64,000 bases of DNA, from positions 310,001-374,000 of the forward strand of contig NZ_CP106881.1 in NCBI RefSeq assembly GCF_023634805.2. Reading direction: 5' to 3'. How positions within the stretch are numbered: position 1 is the first letter of the stretch; every line of letters begins with the position of its first letter. Below are positions 55,492-64,000 of the stretch, piece after piece. The stretch comes from Comamonas endophytica. Its GTDB lineage: Bacteria > Pseudomonadota > Gammaproteobacteria > Burkholderiales > Burkholderiaceae_C. The notes under the pieces are model-generated. The model was not told the origin of the DNA, did no database searches, and worked only from the letters and a program-made list of their open reading frames with translations. Position numbers and translations under genes: made by a program.

Positions 55492-57276
55492 ATGCAACCG
55501 CACCCCGCTTTTTCCGGCCGGTCGAACGGCGCTCCGCAGTTCGGCTGGACCTTGCGTCTCTCGGCCATCGCCATGGCCGCGCTGCTGGCGGCTTGCAGCA
55601 GTACCCCGCTTCCTCCCTGGCCCGGCACGGCGATCGGCAGCCACGTTCCTGCCCGCGCCCCCGTGCCCTCTCCCGTGCCTGCGCCCATCGCTTCCCCCAC
55701 CATCACACCGGTGCCGGAACAGTCCCCGGTCGCTGCGCAGGCGGCAGTGCGCCCGGCGGAACCCTTGCCCTACAGCGCCGGGGTCGCCGCACGCTTTCCC
55801 GAGCCTTCGGTGCGCTATGAAACGCCCGGGCTCGAGACCGGCCGCAGCACCTTCACCACCCAGAGCGAGATCGGCCAGTGGCTGCGCGATATCGCCAGCA
55901 AGTCACTGGGCAGCGGCACGCTGCTGGGCCTGGTCACGGCCGGCACCTCGCAGCGCGGCGAGACCATCCATGCGCTGGTGGCCACGCGCGCCGGCAGCAT
56001 CGAGCCGCGCGCGCTGGACGCGCTCGACCGCCCCACGGTGCTGCTGGTGGCGCAGCAGCGCGGCGACGAGCCCGCGGGCAGCGAGGCGCTGCTGGTCGTG
56101 GCGCGCGAGCTCGCGCCCGGCGGCCTGCTCGAGCCGCTGCTGGCGCGCATCAACGTCGTCGTGGTGCCGCGCGCCAATCCCGATGGCGCCGCCAGCGGGC
56201 AGCGCAGCACCGCCAACGGCATCGAAATGACGCACGACCACCTGCTGCTGCGCACGCCCGAAGCCCGGGCCATCGCCGCGCTGGTGCGCGACTACCGCCC
56301 GACGGTGGTGGTCGATGCGGGTGAGTTCGATGCGGCCGGCCCCTACCTGAAGAAATACCAGGCGCTGCAGCGCCCCGACGTGCAGCTGCAGTACGCAGGC
56401 ACCGCCAATCAGCACGAGATCATCACCAAGGCCGCGCGCGAATGGGTGCAGGAGCCGATGAGCGCCGCGCTGAGGGATGCGCAGCTGAGCAGCGACTGGT
56501 ATGCGACCACGGCCACCGATCCCCAGTCGATGGTGATGTCCATGGGCTCGATCGCGCCCGACACACTGAGCAATTCCAACGCGCTGCGCAATGCGCTGGG
56601 CCTGACGGTGCGCACGCGCGGCGTGGGCATCGGCCGCGCCCAGCTGCAGCGGCGCGTGCATGGCCAGGTCGTGGCCATCAGCAGCGCGCTGCGCAGCACG
56701 GCCGACCGTGCTTCGGAGCTGGCGCAGGTGCAGTCCTTCGTGCGCCGCGACATCGCCTCGATGGCCTGCCGCCAGCAGATGCTGGTGCAGGCGCAGCAGA
56801 CCCCGGAGCAGCGCGAAGTCGTCATGCTGCAACCCGAGACCGGCGCCGACTACACGGTGCGCGTCGACTGGAACTCTTCGCTGGCGCTGCGCCCGCTGGC
56901 CTCGCGCGTGCGCCCCTGCGGCTACTGGCTTGCCGCGGAAGCCACGCAGGCAGCCGAGCGCCTGGAACAGCTGGGAGTGCAGGTGCTGCGCGTGGCCGAA
57001 GGCGCGCCGCTGATCGCCGACAATTTCACGCCCTCGCCCAATGCCGCGATGCCGGCTGGCGGCACGGTGCGCCGCGTGCAGGTCATCCCCACGCGCGGCG
57101 GCATCGAGGCCGGGCCTGGCAGCTACTACGTACCGATGAACCAGCCCGCGGCGCATCTGGCGGCGGCCGCGCTCGAGCCCGATACGGACTTCAGCTTCTT
57201 TGCCCACCATCTGATCGGCAACCTGGGGGATGTGGCCCGCGTCATGGCGAAGCCGGCGCTGGTCTTCGAGGAATGA
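55492..57276 (+). CDS. M14-carboxypeptidase-like lipoprotein with altered zinc site
   Basis: A 594-residue lipoprotein: signal ending LLAAC, a Pro-rich linker, then an M14-like fold from about residue 120 to 420. The expected first zinc motif HGxE appears as 'AQQRGDEPAGSEALLVVA' (Arg for His), and the third ligand region, usually D-L-H-E, reads 'VVVDAGEFDAAG'. The substrate loop 'VVVPRANPDGAASGQRSTANGIEMTHDH' lacks the usual NRD. It is therefore probably a non-catalytic or differently working relative. It overlaps nothing and is followed 14 bases later by the patatin gene, likely its operon partner. Confidence 0.75.
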   Translation: MQPHPAFSGRSNGAPQFGWTLRLSAIAMAALLAACSSTPLPPWPGTAIGSHVPARAPVPSPVPAPIASPTITPVPEQSPVAAQAAVRPAEPLPYSAGVAARFPEPSVRYETPGLETGRSTFTTQSEIGQWLRDIASKSLGSGTLLGLVTAGTSQRGETIHALVATRAGSIEPRALDALDRPTVLLVAQQRGDEPAGSEALLVVARELAPGGLLEPLLARINVVVVPRANPDGAASGQRSTANGIEMTHDHLLLRTPEARAIAALVRDYRPTVVVDAGEFDAAGPYLKKYQALQRPDVQLQYAGTANQHEIITKAAREWVQEPMSAALRDAQLSSDWYATTATDPQSMVMSMGSIAPDTLSNSNALRNALGLTVRTRGVGIGRAQLQRRVHGQVVAISSALRSTADRASELAQVQSFVRRDIASMACRQQMLVQAQQTPEQREVVMLQPETGADYTVRVDWNSSLALRPLASRVRPCGYWLAAEATQAAERLEQLGVQVLRVAEGAPLIADNFTPSPNAAMPAGGTVRRVQVIPTRGGIEAGPGSYYVPMNQPAAHLAAAALEPDTDFSFFAHHLIGNLGDVARVMAKPALVFEE

Positions 57277-57290
57277 ACGGAAATCGCTGA

Positions 57291-58322
57291 ATGCTTGTGA
57301 AATCCTTCGTGCGTCCGCTGGCATGCCTTGCGCTGGCCGGGCTGGCCGCCTGCGGCAGCGCGCCCAAGACCGAGACCGCAGCGGCCCCTGTCTCCGCGCC
57401 GGTGCCCGCGCCCGCGCGTGTGAGCATCGGGCTGGCGCTGGGCGGCGGCGCGGCCAAGGGCTTTGCACATATCGGTGTGATCAAGATGCTGGAAGCCAAC
57501 GGCCTCACGCCGGCCTTCGTGGCGGGCACCAGCGCCGGCAGCGTGGTGGGCGCGCTGTATGCGAGCGGCATGGATGCGTTCGCGCTGCAGGAAAAGGCCG
57601 TGGGCCTGGATGAAGCCAGCATCCGCGACCTGCAGTTCTCCTCGGGGGGCCTGGTCAAGGGCCAGAAGCTCGAGGACTATGTGAACGAGCAGGTGCAGCG
57701 GCGGCCGCTGGAAAAGCTGGCGAAGCCCTTTGTGGCCGTTGCGACGCGGCTGGAAGACGGCGAGCGCACGGTGTTCGGGCGCGGCAATACCGGCCAGGCG
57801 GTGCGCGCGTCGAGCAGCGTTCCCGGCGTATTCCAGCCGGTGGGCATCGGCAAATACCACTATGTCGATGGCGGCGTGGTCAGCCCGGTGCCGGTGGACG
57901 CGGCGCGCCAGCTGGGCGCCGATCTGGTGGTCGCCGTCGATATCTCGAGCCGTCCGCGCGGCCAGTCACCGTCCGACATGCTGGGCACGCTGGGTCAGTC
58001 GATAGACATCATGGGCCAGAAGCTCGGGCAGGCGGAACTGGCGCGCGCCGACATCGTCATCCGTCCCAAGGTGCTGGACATCGGCGCGGCCGACTTCACG
58101 CAGCGCGCCAGCGCGATCCTGGAAGGCGAGAAGGCGGCACTGGCCGCCATGCCGCAGATCCGCGCGCGGGTCGCGCAGCTGCAGGCCGAGCGCGCGCAGG
58201 CGGCGCAGGCGGCCCAGCGAAAAGCCGCCGAGGCGCAATACCAGGCATGCCTGGAGAACCGCAGCCGGCTGCAGAAGATCTCGGGAATGGTGGGCTTGGG
58301 CGATCCCTGCACGCCGCCGTGA
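57291..58322 (+). CDS. Patatin-like phospholipase lipoprotein
   Basis: A 343-residue lipoprotein (signal ending LAAC) with a patatin domain: oxyanion loop 'LGGGAAKGFAHIGVIKMLE', nucleophile elbow GTSAG (Ser of the Ser-Asp dyad), and the catalytic Asp in 'YVDGGVVSPVPVDAARQLGAD'. It resembles RssA-type esterases. A C-terminal helix rich in Ala and Gln follows. It should act on lipids or acyl groups at the periplasmic face. It lies immediately downstream of the M14-like lipoprotein, suggesting joint work on the envelope. Confidence 0.9.
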   Translation: MLVKSFVRPLACLALAGLAACGSAPKTETAAAPVSAPVPAPARVSIGLALGGGAAKGFAHIGVIKMLEANGLTPAFVAGTSAGSVVGALYASGMDAFALQEKAVGLDEASIRDLQFSSGGLVKGQKLEDYVNEQVQRRPLEKLAKPFVAVATRLEDGERTVFGRGNTGQAVRASSSVPGVFQPVGIGKYHYVDGGVVSPVPVDAARQLGADLVVAVDISSRPRGQSPSDMLGTLGQSIDIMGQKLGQAELARADIVIRPKVLDIGAADFTQRASAILEGEKAALAAMPQIRARVAQLQAERAQAAQAAQRKAAEAQYQACLENRSRLQKISGMVGLGDPCTPP

Positions 58323-58333
58323 GGGAGGTGAAG

Positions 58334-58410
58334 TGGTGCGGCGTACTGGAATCGAACCAGTGACCCACAGCTTAGAAGGCTGTTGCTCTATCCAACTGAG
58401 CTAACGCCAC
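58334..58410 (-). tRNA. tRNA-Arg (TCT)
   Basis: A 77-nt cloverleaf on the minus strand: acceptor GTGGCGT/ACGCCGC (with one G-T pair), D-arm AGCTCAGTTGGATAGAGC, anticodon stem ACAGC/GCTGT with loop CTTCTAA (anticodon TCT), T-arm CTGGTTCGATTCCAG, encoded CCA. It lies between the patatin and LysR genes. Confidence 0.96.
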
Positions 58411-58507
58411 CACGTTTTTGATTGGCGCAGTGCATGAAGTCACCGTCCAGGGGCCATATCATACCCGCGCCGCCGCCCTCCCCGGCCAAAACGCCGCTGC
58501 AAGCCTC

Positions 58508-59443
58508 TCAGGTGCGCGCCGGCGCCTCGCTCCGGGGCAGCTCGCTGGCTCGTGCCTGGGCCACATTGCGCACCAGGTCCCATACGCGCTGCACCACGGG
58601 CGCGAGCCGGCGGTGGCGCCGGTGCACGAGCATGATCTGCCGCTCCACGGCGGGAAGCAGCAGACGGTGCACCAGGCCTGCACCGGCCAGGCCCTGCTCC
58701 GACACCGCCAGCCGCGGCACCACCGCCACGCCCAGCCCGGCCTGCACCATGCTGAAGATGGTCGTGGTGTGGCCCACCTCCTGAACCACCTGGCAGTCGG
58801 GCGCATATTGCTCGAGCACGCGGTCGATAAGCCGGCGGCTGCCCGAGGCATGGTCGAGCAATACCAGCGGATGGCCGGCCAGATCGCGCCATTGCACCGC
58901 GGGCAGCCGCGCCAGCGCGTGGTCCGCGGGACAGACCAGGCAGAACGGCTCCGAGAGAATGGCCTCGCAATGCAGGTCCTCGGGATCGGTGGGCTCGATG
59001 ACCACGCCGAAGTCGACCTCGCCCGCGCGCACGCTGTCGAGCGCACCCTGCTGGATGCGGTCGAGCAGCTGCAGCTGCAGGCCCGGGTGCTGCTGCGCGC
59101 AGCGCGCGATGCATTCGGGCATCAGATGCGCGGACAGCGTGGGGCTGCTGGCCACGCGCACCCGGCCGTGCGGCTGCGTCGCCAGGCCGCGCACTTCCAG
59201 CAGCGCCGCATCCAGTTCCTCGAGCACGCGCCCCACCCGCCCCTGCAGCATGCGGCCCGCGTCGCTCAGCTCCACCTCGCGCGTGCTGCGGTGCAGCAAC
59301 TGCAGGCCGAGCTGCTGCTCGAGGTCGGTGATGCTGCGGCTCACGGCCGGCTGCGTCAGGCCCACGGCCTCGCCAGCACGGCTGAAGTTCTGCTGTTGCG
59401 CCACGGCGAGGAACACGCGCAGCTGGCGCAGGGTGATATTCAT
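58508..59443 (-). CDS. LysR-family transcriptional regulator
   Basis: A 311-residue LTTR: N-terminal winged HTH ('MNITLRQLRVFLAVAQQQNFSRAGEA' continuing 'VGLTQPAVSRSITDLE') and a C-terminal effector-binding domain from about residue 90 ('GRVRVASSPTLSAHLMPECIARCAQQ', 'DFGVVIEPTDPEDLHCEAIL', 'GLGVAVVPRLAVSEQGLAG'). It diverges from a BASS-type transporter gene across 112 bases that include an exact palindrome, the usual arrangement for an LTTR controlling its neighbour. Effector unknown. Confidence 0.92.
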   Translation of the reverse strand: MNITLRQLRVFLAVAQQQNFSRAGEAVGLTQPAVSRSITDLEQQLGLQLLHRSTREVELSDAGRMLQGRVGRVLEELDAALLEVRGLATQPHGRVRVASSPTLSAHLMPECIARCAQQHPGLQLQLLDRIQQGALDSVRAGEVDFGVVIEPTDPEDLHCEAILSEPFCLVCPADHALARLPAVQWRDLAGHPLVLLDHASGSRRLIDRVLEQYAPDCQVVQEVGHTTTIFSMVQAGLGVAVVPRLAVSEQGLAGAGLVHRLLLPAVERQIMLVHRRHRRLAPVVQRVWDLVRNVAQARASELPRSEAPART

Positions 59444-59486
59444 GACTGAAAAGTATAGAACAATCAAATAAATACATTTCACTTTT

Positions 59487-59502
59487 GAATGCAGATGCAT
59501 TC
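59487..59502. promoter_or_regulatory. Palindrome between the LysR and symporter genes
   Basis: GAATGCA-GA-TGCATTC is an exact 7-2-7 inverted repeat midway between the divergent starts, next to an AT-rich stretch (59455-59486). It is a candidate binding site for the LysR protein. Confidence 0.5.
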
Positions 59503-59555
59503 CAATCGGCGCCTTGACCGCGCGCACTGCGCATTGCAACTCCTGAAAGCCTGGC

Positions 59556-60563
59556 ATGGCCCGACCCCGATTCCTTCCCGACAACTTCACCCTGATGCTG
59601 CTGGGCACCGTACTGCTGTCCAGCTTCCTGCCCGTGTATGGCGAAGCCGCGCGCGTGCTCGAATACATCACGGTGGGCGTGATCTTCTTCCTGTTCTTCC
59701 TGCATGGCGCCAAGCTCTCGCGCCAGGCCATCTGGGCCGGCATCAGCCACTGGCGCCTGCATCTGGTAGTCACGGCCATCACCTTCGTCATCTTCCCGGT
59801 GCTGGGCTGGGCCCTGCGCCCGCTGCTCGCTCCTCTGCTGGGGCCCGACCTGTACCTGGGCGTGCTGTTCCTGTGCACCCTGCCCGCCACCGTGCAGTCG
59901 GCCGTGACGCTGACAGCCATCGCGCGCGGCAACATGCCCGCCGCCATCTGCAGCGCCTCGGGCTCGACGCTGATGGGGATCGTCATCACGCCGCTGCTGG
60001 TCGGCCTGCTGCTGTCGCAGACCGCCACCAGCAGCGACCCGCTGCAGGCCATGGGCCGCATTGCCATGCAGCTGCTGCTGCCCTTCGCGCTGGGCCACTT
60101 CCTGCGGCCCTGGGTCTCGCCCTTCCTGACGCGCCACGCCAAGCGACTCAAGGGCCTGGACCAGAGCTCGATCCTGCTGGTGGTGTATTCGGCCTTCAGC
60201 GCCTCCGTCGTGGCCGGTCTGTGGAGCCGCATTCCGCTGGCGGCGCTGGCCGCGCTGGTGCTGGTCTGCGCGCTGCTGCTGGCGATCTCCATGGGCCTGA
60301 GCGCCTGGCTCGCGCGGCGCTTTGGCTTTTCCAAGGAAGACGAGATCACCATCGTGTTCTGCGGCGCGCAAAAGAGCCTGGTCAGCGGCGTGCCGATGGC
60401 CAAGGTGCTGTTCGCGCCCAGCGTCATGGGCGGCATCGTGCTGCCGCTGATGATCTTCCATCCGCTGCAGCTGATGGTCTCGGCCTGGGTGGCAGGCCGC
60501 TATGCGCAACGCCCCCAGGATGCGGCGCTGCCCGCCGAAGGCGCGGCTCCGGCAAAGGCCTGA
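59556..60563 (+). CDS. Bile acid:sodium symporter family transporter (YfeH-like)
   Basis: A 335-residue membrane protein with about ten helices of the BASS/SBF-like fold: 'LEYITVGVIFFLFFLHGAKLSRQAIWAGISHWRLH', 'LGVLFLCTLPATVQSAVTLTAIARGNMPAAICSASGSTLMGI' (the crossover region) and 'EDEITIVFCGAQKSLVSGVPMAKVLF'. These move organic anions with sodium; the substrate here is unknown. It is probably controlled by the divergent LysR protein. Confidence 0.9.
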   Translation: MARPRFLPDNFTLMLLGTVLLSSFLPVYGEAARVLEYITVGVIFFLFFLHGAKLSRQAIWAGISHWRLHLVVTAITFVIFPVLGWALRPLLAPLLGPDLYLGVLFLCTLPATVQSAVTLTAIARGNMPAAICSASGSTLMGIVITPLLVGLLLSQTATSSDPLQAMGRIAMQLLLPFALGHFLRPWVSPFLTRHAKRLKGLDQSSILLVVYSAFSASVVAGLWSRIPLAALAALVLVCALLLAISMGLSAWLARRFGFSKEDEITIVFCGAQKSLVSGVPMAKVLFAPSVMGGIVLPLMIFHPLQLMVSAWVAGRYAQRPQDAALPAEGAAPAKA

Positions 60564-60580
60564 TCCGCAAGGCCAAAAGC

Positions 60581-60608
60581 AAAAAGGGAGGCCGCGGCCT
60601 CCCTTTTT
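60581..60608. terminator. Bidirectional terminator between the symporter and metI
   Basis: AAAAAGGGAGGCC-GCGGCCTCCCTTTTT: a nearly perfect palindrome of about 28 bases between convergent genes, with T-runs on both strands. Confidence 0.9.
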
Positions 60609-60629
60609 CCATGGCGCCGGCGCGCTCGT

Positions 60630-61295
60630 TCAGCGGTGGCTCAGGCGGCGCACCGCCCAGTCGCCCAGGCTCTGGATGGCCTGCACGAAGAAGATCAGCA
60701 CGATCACCACCGCCAGCATCACGTCGGGCAGGAAGCGCTGGTAGCCATAGCGGATGCCCAGGTCGCCCAGGCCGCCGCCGCCGATGGCGCCGGCCATGGC
60801 CGAGTAGCCGGTCAGGCTCACGAAGCTGATGGTCAGGCCGGCGACGATGCCCGGCAGCGCCTCGGGCAGCAGCACCTTCCAGACGATCTGGCTGGTGGTG
60901 GCGCCCATGGCCTGCGCGGCTTCGACCAGGCCGTGGTCGACTTCGCGCAATGCCGTCTCGACCAGGCGCGCGACGAAAGGCGCGGCGGCCAGCGTCAGCG
61001 GCACGACGGCGGCGAAGGTGCCGATCGACGAGCCGGTGATCAGCCGCGTCAGCGGAATGATCGCCACCAGCAGGATGATGAAGGGCGTGGAGCGCACGGC
61101 GTTGACGATCCAGCCCACGGTCTTGTTCAGCGGGCCGTTCTCCAGCACGCCGCCGCGGTCCGTGAGGCGCAGGAACACGCCCAGCGGAATGCCCAGCAGG
61201 CCGCCGACCAAGCCGGAGATGCCGACCATGACCATGGTCTCCCAGAGCGAGACGGCAAACAGCTCCAGCATCATTTCAGAAAAATTCTCGAACAT
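60630..61295 (-). CDS. metI: Methionine ABC transporter permease MetI
   Basis: A 221-residue permease with five or six helices and the binding-protein-dependent transport signature 'EVDHGLVEAAQAMGATTSQIVWKVLLPEALPGI' (EAA loop that meets MetN). It imports methionine across the inner membrane with MetN and a MetQ lipoprotein. It starts three bases after metN. The usual third gene, metQ, does not follow: a terminator and a convergent gene do. Confidence 0.95.
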   Translation of the reverse strand: MFENFSEMMLELFAVSLWETMVMVGISGLVGGLLGIPLGVFLRLTDRGGVLENGPLNKTVGWIVNAVRSTPFIILLVAIIPLTRLITGSSIGTFAAVVPLTLAAAPFVARLVETALREVDHGLVEAAQAMGATTSQIVWKVLLPEALPGIVAGLTISFVSLTGYSAMAGAIGGGGLGDLGIRYGYQRFLPDVMLAVVIVLIFFVQAIQSLGDWAVRRLSHR

Positions 61296-61298
61296 CGC

Positions 61299-62342
61299 TC
61301 ACCCCTCGATCTGCACGGATTCCACCTGGACGCCCGCGGCGCGCAGGTGCGCAATGGCGGCCTGGAGCTGCGCGGCATCGCCGCTCGCAAACACCGCCAG
61401 CGAGCCGAAGGTCTGCTCCTGGATCTCGTCGATCTGGCCATGCAGGATGCTCAGGTCCAGGCCGAAGTCGCGGATCATCTGCGACAGGATCGGCTGGTAG
61501 GCGCTCTCGCCCGCGTACGACAGGCGCAGCAGCTGGCCCGCGCCGCCATCGAGGCCCTCCGCCAGCGTGCGCACGCGCGCCAGCACGCTGGCGGGCAGCT
61601 CCTGGGGCACGATCTCGTCGATCAGGCTCTTGGTGATGGGCTGCTGCGGCCGCGTGAACACATCGAGCACCGGGCCGATCTCCGCGATGCGGCCGGCGTC
61701 GATGACCGCCACGCGGTCGGCGATCTGCTTGATGACCTGCATCTGGTGCGTGATCAGCACCACCGTCAGGCCCAGCTCGCGGTTGACCTTGCGCAGCAGC
61801 TCCAGGATGGAGCGCGTGGTTTCGGGGTCGAGCGCCGAGGTCGCCTCGTCGCTCAGCAGCACCTTGGGGTTGCTGGCCAGCGCACGCGCAATGCCCACGC
61901 GCTGTTTTTGCCCGCCCGAGATCTGCGCCGGGTAGCGGTCGCGCAGCGCGGTGAGGCCCACCAGCTCGAGCAGCGGCTCGACGCGCTCGCGGATTTCCTG
62001 CTTGGACATGCCGACGAGTTCGAGCGGCAGCGCCGCGTTGTCGAACACCGTGCGCGAGGACAGGAGGTTGAAATGCTGGAACACCATGCCGATGTCGCGG
62101 CGCGCGGCGCGCAGTTCGGCGTCATTGAGTTTCGTCAGGTCGCGGCCGTTGACGATGACCTTGCCATGGGTGGGACGGTTGAGCAGGTTGATGCAGCGCA
62201 CCAGCGAGCTCTTGCCCGCGCCGCTGCGCCCGATGATGCCGAACACCTCGCCCGGCTGGATGTGCAGGTCGATGCCGCGCAAGGCCTCGACCGGGCCGCT
62301 CGGGCCCTGGTAGATCTGGGATAGCCCCCGAATGTCGATCAT
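61299..62342 (-). CDS. metN: Methionine ABC transporter ATP-binding protein MetN
   Basis: A 347-residue ATPase: Walker [11 protein letters not shown]-loop '[17 protein letters not shown]', signature [14 protein letters not shown], Walker B '[16 protein letters not shown]', H-loop 'VVLITHQM', and a C-terminal NIL domain (about 270-345, '[37 protein letters not shown]') that senses methionine and inhibits transport. The chosen ATG (MIDIRGLSQ) matches the family. It forms an operon with metI. Confidence 0.95.
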   Translation of the reverse strand: MIDIRGLSQIYQGPSGPVEALRGIDLHIQPGEVFGIIGRSGAGKSSLVRCINLLNRPTHGKVIVNGRDLTKLNDAELRAARRDIGMVFQHFNLLSSRTVFDNAALPLELVGMSKQEIRERVEPLLELVGLTALRDRYPAQISGGQKQRVGIARALASNPKVLLSDEATSALDPETTRSILELLRKVNRELGLTVVLITHQMQVIKQIADRVAVIDAGRIAEIGPVLDVFTRPQQPITKSLIDEIVPQELPASVLARVRTLAEGLDGGAGQLLRLSYAGESAYQPILSQMIRDFGLDLSILHGQIDEIQEQTFGSLAVFASGDAAQLQAAIAHLRAAGVQVESVQIEG

Positions 62343-62400
62343 GAATAAGCTTTGGCGCAGCAGCCGGCCCCGGGCCTGCATCTGCGCGCATTGAGGAAAA

Positions 62401-62436
62401 GGAAAAGCGCCCGCGCAGGAGACCTGCGCAGGCGAT
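62401..62436 (-). terminator. Terminator or attenuator-like hairpin between gudD and metN
   Basis: On the minus strand CGCCTGCGCAGG-TCT-CCTGCGCGGGCG is followed by CTTTTCCTTTTCC. It lies 160 bases after gudD and 60 bases before metN. Its plain reading is the gudD terminator; control of metNI by premature termination is possible but I see no recognisable SAM riboswitch. Confidence 0.55.
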
Positions 62437-62595
62437 CAAATTCAACCGGAATGGCGTCTCTCGCCAGTCGGTGCAAACCCTAAACTATGCCTCAAATTGT
62501 GACAGACGGCAGGCAGCGTGCCTATGGCCCTGCGCACGCCTCCTGGCGCCCCGGGCAGGTGTTTGCGGCGCCCCCTTGCGCGCAGGCGCCGGAGT

Positions 62596-63942
62596 TCAAC
62601 GGACCATGCAGGGGCGTTTGTTGTCGAACTGCCAGTTCGGCACCAGATACTGCATGGCCATCGCATCGTCGCGCGCGCCCAGCCCATGCTGCAGATACAG
62701 CTGGTGGGCACGTTCCACGGCTTCCATGTCGAGCTCGATGCCCAGGCCGCCGCGCTGGGGCAGCTCGATGTAGCCGTTCTCGATCTGCAGCGGGTTCTTG
62801 GTGAGGTACTGGCCGTCCTGCCAGATCCAGTGGGTGTCGATGGCCGTGACGCGGCCGGGAGCGGCCGCGCCCACATGGGTGAACATGGCCAGCGAGATGT
62901 CGAAATGGTTGTTGGAGTGCGAACCCCAGGTCAGGCCGAAGGCCTGGCACAGCTGGGCCACGCGCACCGAGCCGGCCATGGTCCAGAAATGCGGGTCGGC
63001 CAGCGGAATGTCCACGGACTGCAGCGACAGCGAATGCGCCATCTGGCGCCAGTCGGTGGCGACCATGTTGGTGGCGGTGGGCAAGCCCGTGGCGCGGCGG
63101 AATTCGGCCATCACCTCGCGGCCGGAGAAACCGCCTTCGGCGCCGCAGGGGTCTTCGGCATAGGCCAGCACGCCATGCATGTCGCGCATCAGGCGGATCG
63201 CGTCCTTGAGAAGCCAGCCGCCGTTCGGATCGAGCGTCACGCGCGCCTTCGGGAAGCGCTCGTGCAGCGCGCGGATGGCTTCGACCTCTTCCTCGCCGCG
63301 CAGCACGCCGCCCTTGAGCTTGAAGTCCTCGAAGCCATAGCGCGCATGGGCGGCTTCGGCCAGGCGCACGATGGCTTCGGGCGTCATGGCCTTTTCATGG
63401 CGCAGACGCAGCCAGTCGTCCGAAGCGCCTGGGTCCGTCTGGTAGGGCAGATCCGTCAGCGAACGGTCGCCCACATAGAACAGGTAGCCCAGCATCTGCA
63501 CCGAAGTGCGCTGCACGCCTTCGCCCAGCAGCGCCGCGACCGGCACGCCCAGGTGCTGCCCCAGCAGATCCAGCAGCGCCGATTCCGCGGCCGTGACGGC
63601 GTGGATCGCGATGCGCAGGTCAAAGGTCTGCAGTCCGCGGCCGCCGCTGTCGCGGCTCTCGAACGTGGTGCGCATCGCGTTGAGCACGGCGTTGTAGTTG
63701 CCCACGGGCTGGCCAACGATCAGCGCGCGCGCGTCTTCCAGCGTCTGGCGGATCTTCTCGCCGCCGGGCACCTCGCCGACGCCGGTGTTGCCGGCGCTGT
63801 CGGTGAGCACCAGCAGGTTGCGCGTGAAGAACGGCGCGTGCGCTCCGCTCAGATTCATTAGCATGCTGTCATGGCCGGCGACGGGAATGACGCGCAGTTC
63901 GGTGACCGTGGGAGAGGAAGTACTAGCGTGCGAGAGAGCCAT
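62596..63942 (-). CDS. gudD: D-glucarate dehydratase
   Basis: A 448-residue enolase-superfamily enzyme converting D-glucarate to 5-keto-4-deoxyglucarate. It has the N-terminal capping domain ('[18 protein letters not shown]'), KxK base in '[10 protein letters not shown]', metal ligands in 'VTLDPNGGW' and '[12 protein letters not shown]', '[11 protein letters not shown]', and the catalytic His region '[22 protein letters not shown]'. Length matches GudD (446 in E. coli). No other sugar-acid genes lie in the window downstream. A perfect hairpin lies 28 bases upstream of the start. Confidence 0.95.
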   Translation of the reverse strand: MALSHASTSSPTVTELRVIPVAGHDSMLMNLSGAHAPFFTRNLLVLTDSAGNTGVGEVPGGEKIRQTLEDARALIVGQPVGNYNAVLNAMRTTFESRDSGGRGLQTFDLRIAIHAVTAAESALLDLLGQHLGVPVAALLGEGVQRTSVQMLGYLFYVGDRSLTDLPYQTDPGASDDWLRLRHEKAMTPEAIVRLAEAAHARYGFEDFKLKGGVLRGEEEVEAIRALHERFPKARVTLDPNGGWLLKDAIRLMRDMHGVLAYAEDPCGAEGGFSGREVMAEFRRATGLPTATNMVATDWRQMAHSLSLQSVDIPLADPHFWTMAGSVRVAQLCQAFGLTWGSHSNNHFDISLAMFTHVGAAAPGRVTAIDTHWIWQDGQYLTKNPLQIENGYIELPQRGGLGIELDMEAVERAHQLYLQHGLGARDDAMAMQYLVPNWQFDNKRPCMVR

Positions 63943-63969
63943 ATCAAACGAATTCCGAAAAAGTGAATC

Positions 63970-63990
63970 GGCCTGGAGCGGGTCCAGGCC
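63970..63990. promoter_or_regulatory. Inverted repeat upstream of gudD
   Basis: GGCCTGGA-gcggg-TCCAGGCC is an exact 8-5-8 repeat just upstream of gudD at the window's edge. It could be an operator for a sugar-acid regulator or the terminator stem of an upstream gene; no T-run is visible. Confidence 0.35.
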
Positions 63991-64000
63991 ATAGTGTGCA

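Noticed and set aside
62343..62480. SAM riboswitch upstream of metN
   Set aside because: I could not find the conserved core of any SAM riboswitch class; only simple hairpins are visible.

Overview
The window is GC-rich, densely packed bacterial chromosome. Everything points to a betaproteobacterium of the order Burkholderiales, most likely family Comamonadaceae (Acidovorax/Comamonas-like). The basis is the codon use, an EarP-type EF-P pair (arginine-rhamnosylated EF-P), the Fiu/PKHD-hydroxylase/Bfd/TonB/HemP iron cluster, a SWIB-domain protein and a dispersed palindromic repeat (TGAGCCTGTCGAAGG core). The genus is inference. No rRNA, CRISPR array, transposase or integrase was seen.

Layout. 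1-9.7 kb: the downstream half of a tad (Flp/tight adherence pilus) locus, from the 3' end of tadZ through tadA, tadB, tadC, tadD, a DUF3613 gene and three TadE/F/G-type genes, followed by a sigma-54-type activator with a degenerate receiver. 9.7-14.7 kb: a glycosyltransferase, then a tightly overlapped trio (CHASE2-only membrane protein, small exported protein, M48 lipoprotein protease). 14.7-16 kb: a Xre/RES toxin-antitoxin pair beside a tRNA-His gene. 16.2-18.6 kb: a periplasmic rhodanese and a YeeE/YedE thiosulfate-type transporter. 18.6-22.1 kb: a PQQ-type sugar dehydrogenase and a 5'-nucleotidase lipoprotein. 22.1-26.9 kb: a caa3-like oxidase operon (fused CoxI-III, CoxII with a cytochrome c domain, a mono-haem cytochrome c) divergent from a di-haem cytochrome c, then a second identical tRNA-His.

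27-39 kb: housekeeping genes ppiD, hupB, tRNA-Val, pgsA, uvrC, earP, efp, an aldo/keto reductase, an ATP/ADP-carrier-like transporter and rimO. A Doc-type toxin-antitoxin pair sits between hupB-tRNA-Val and ppiD. 39.4-47.5 kb: a SWIB protein, then iron acquisition: TonB-dependent siderophore receptor, Fe(II)/2OG hydroxylase, FMN alpha-hydroxyacid oxidase, Bfd ferredoxin, tonB-exbB-exbD and hemP, with Fur-box-like sites, followed by a HbpS/GlcG-like gene. 47.6-58.3 kb: BI-1 membrane protein, a small lipoprotein, rlmD, P1 peptidase, ettA, an RGG-tailed DEAD-box helicase, an M14-like lipoprotein lacking its usual zinc ligands, a patatin lipoprotein and tRNA-Arg. 58.4-64 kb: a LysR regulator divergent from a BASS-type symporter, metNI without metQ, and glucarate dehydratase.

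How it fits together. The tad genes form one long operon with many ATGA start/stop overlaps. The iron cluster couples an outer-membrane receptor with its own TonB-ExbB-ExbD motor and iron-release ferredoxin. The cox genes form a translationally coupled oxidase operon. Most of the remainder is core translation, envelope and DNA-repair machinery. The accessory-looking parts are the two toxin-antitoxin pairs, each at the 3' flank of a tRNA gene, and the segment of about 11 kb bracketed by the two identical tRNA-His copies. The least understood parts are the CHASE2/small protein/M48 trio, a 24-codon membrane ORF overlapping the end of bfd, and the ligand-poor M14-like lipoprotein.
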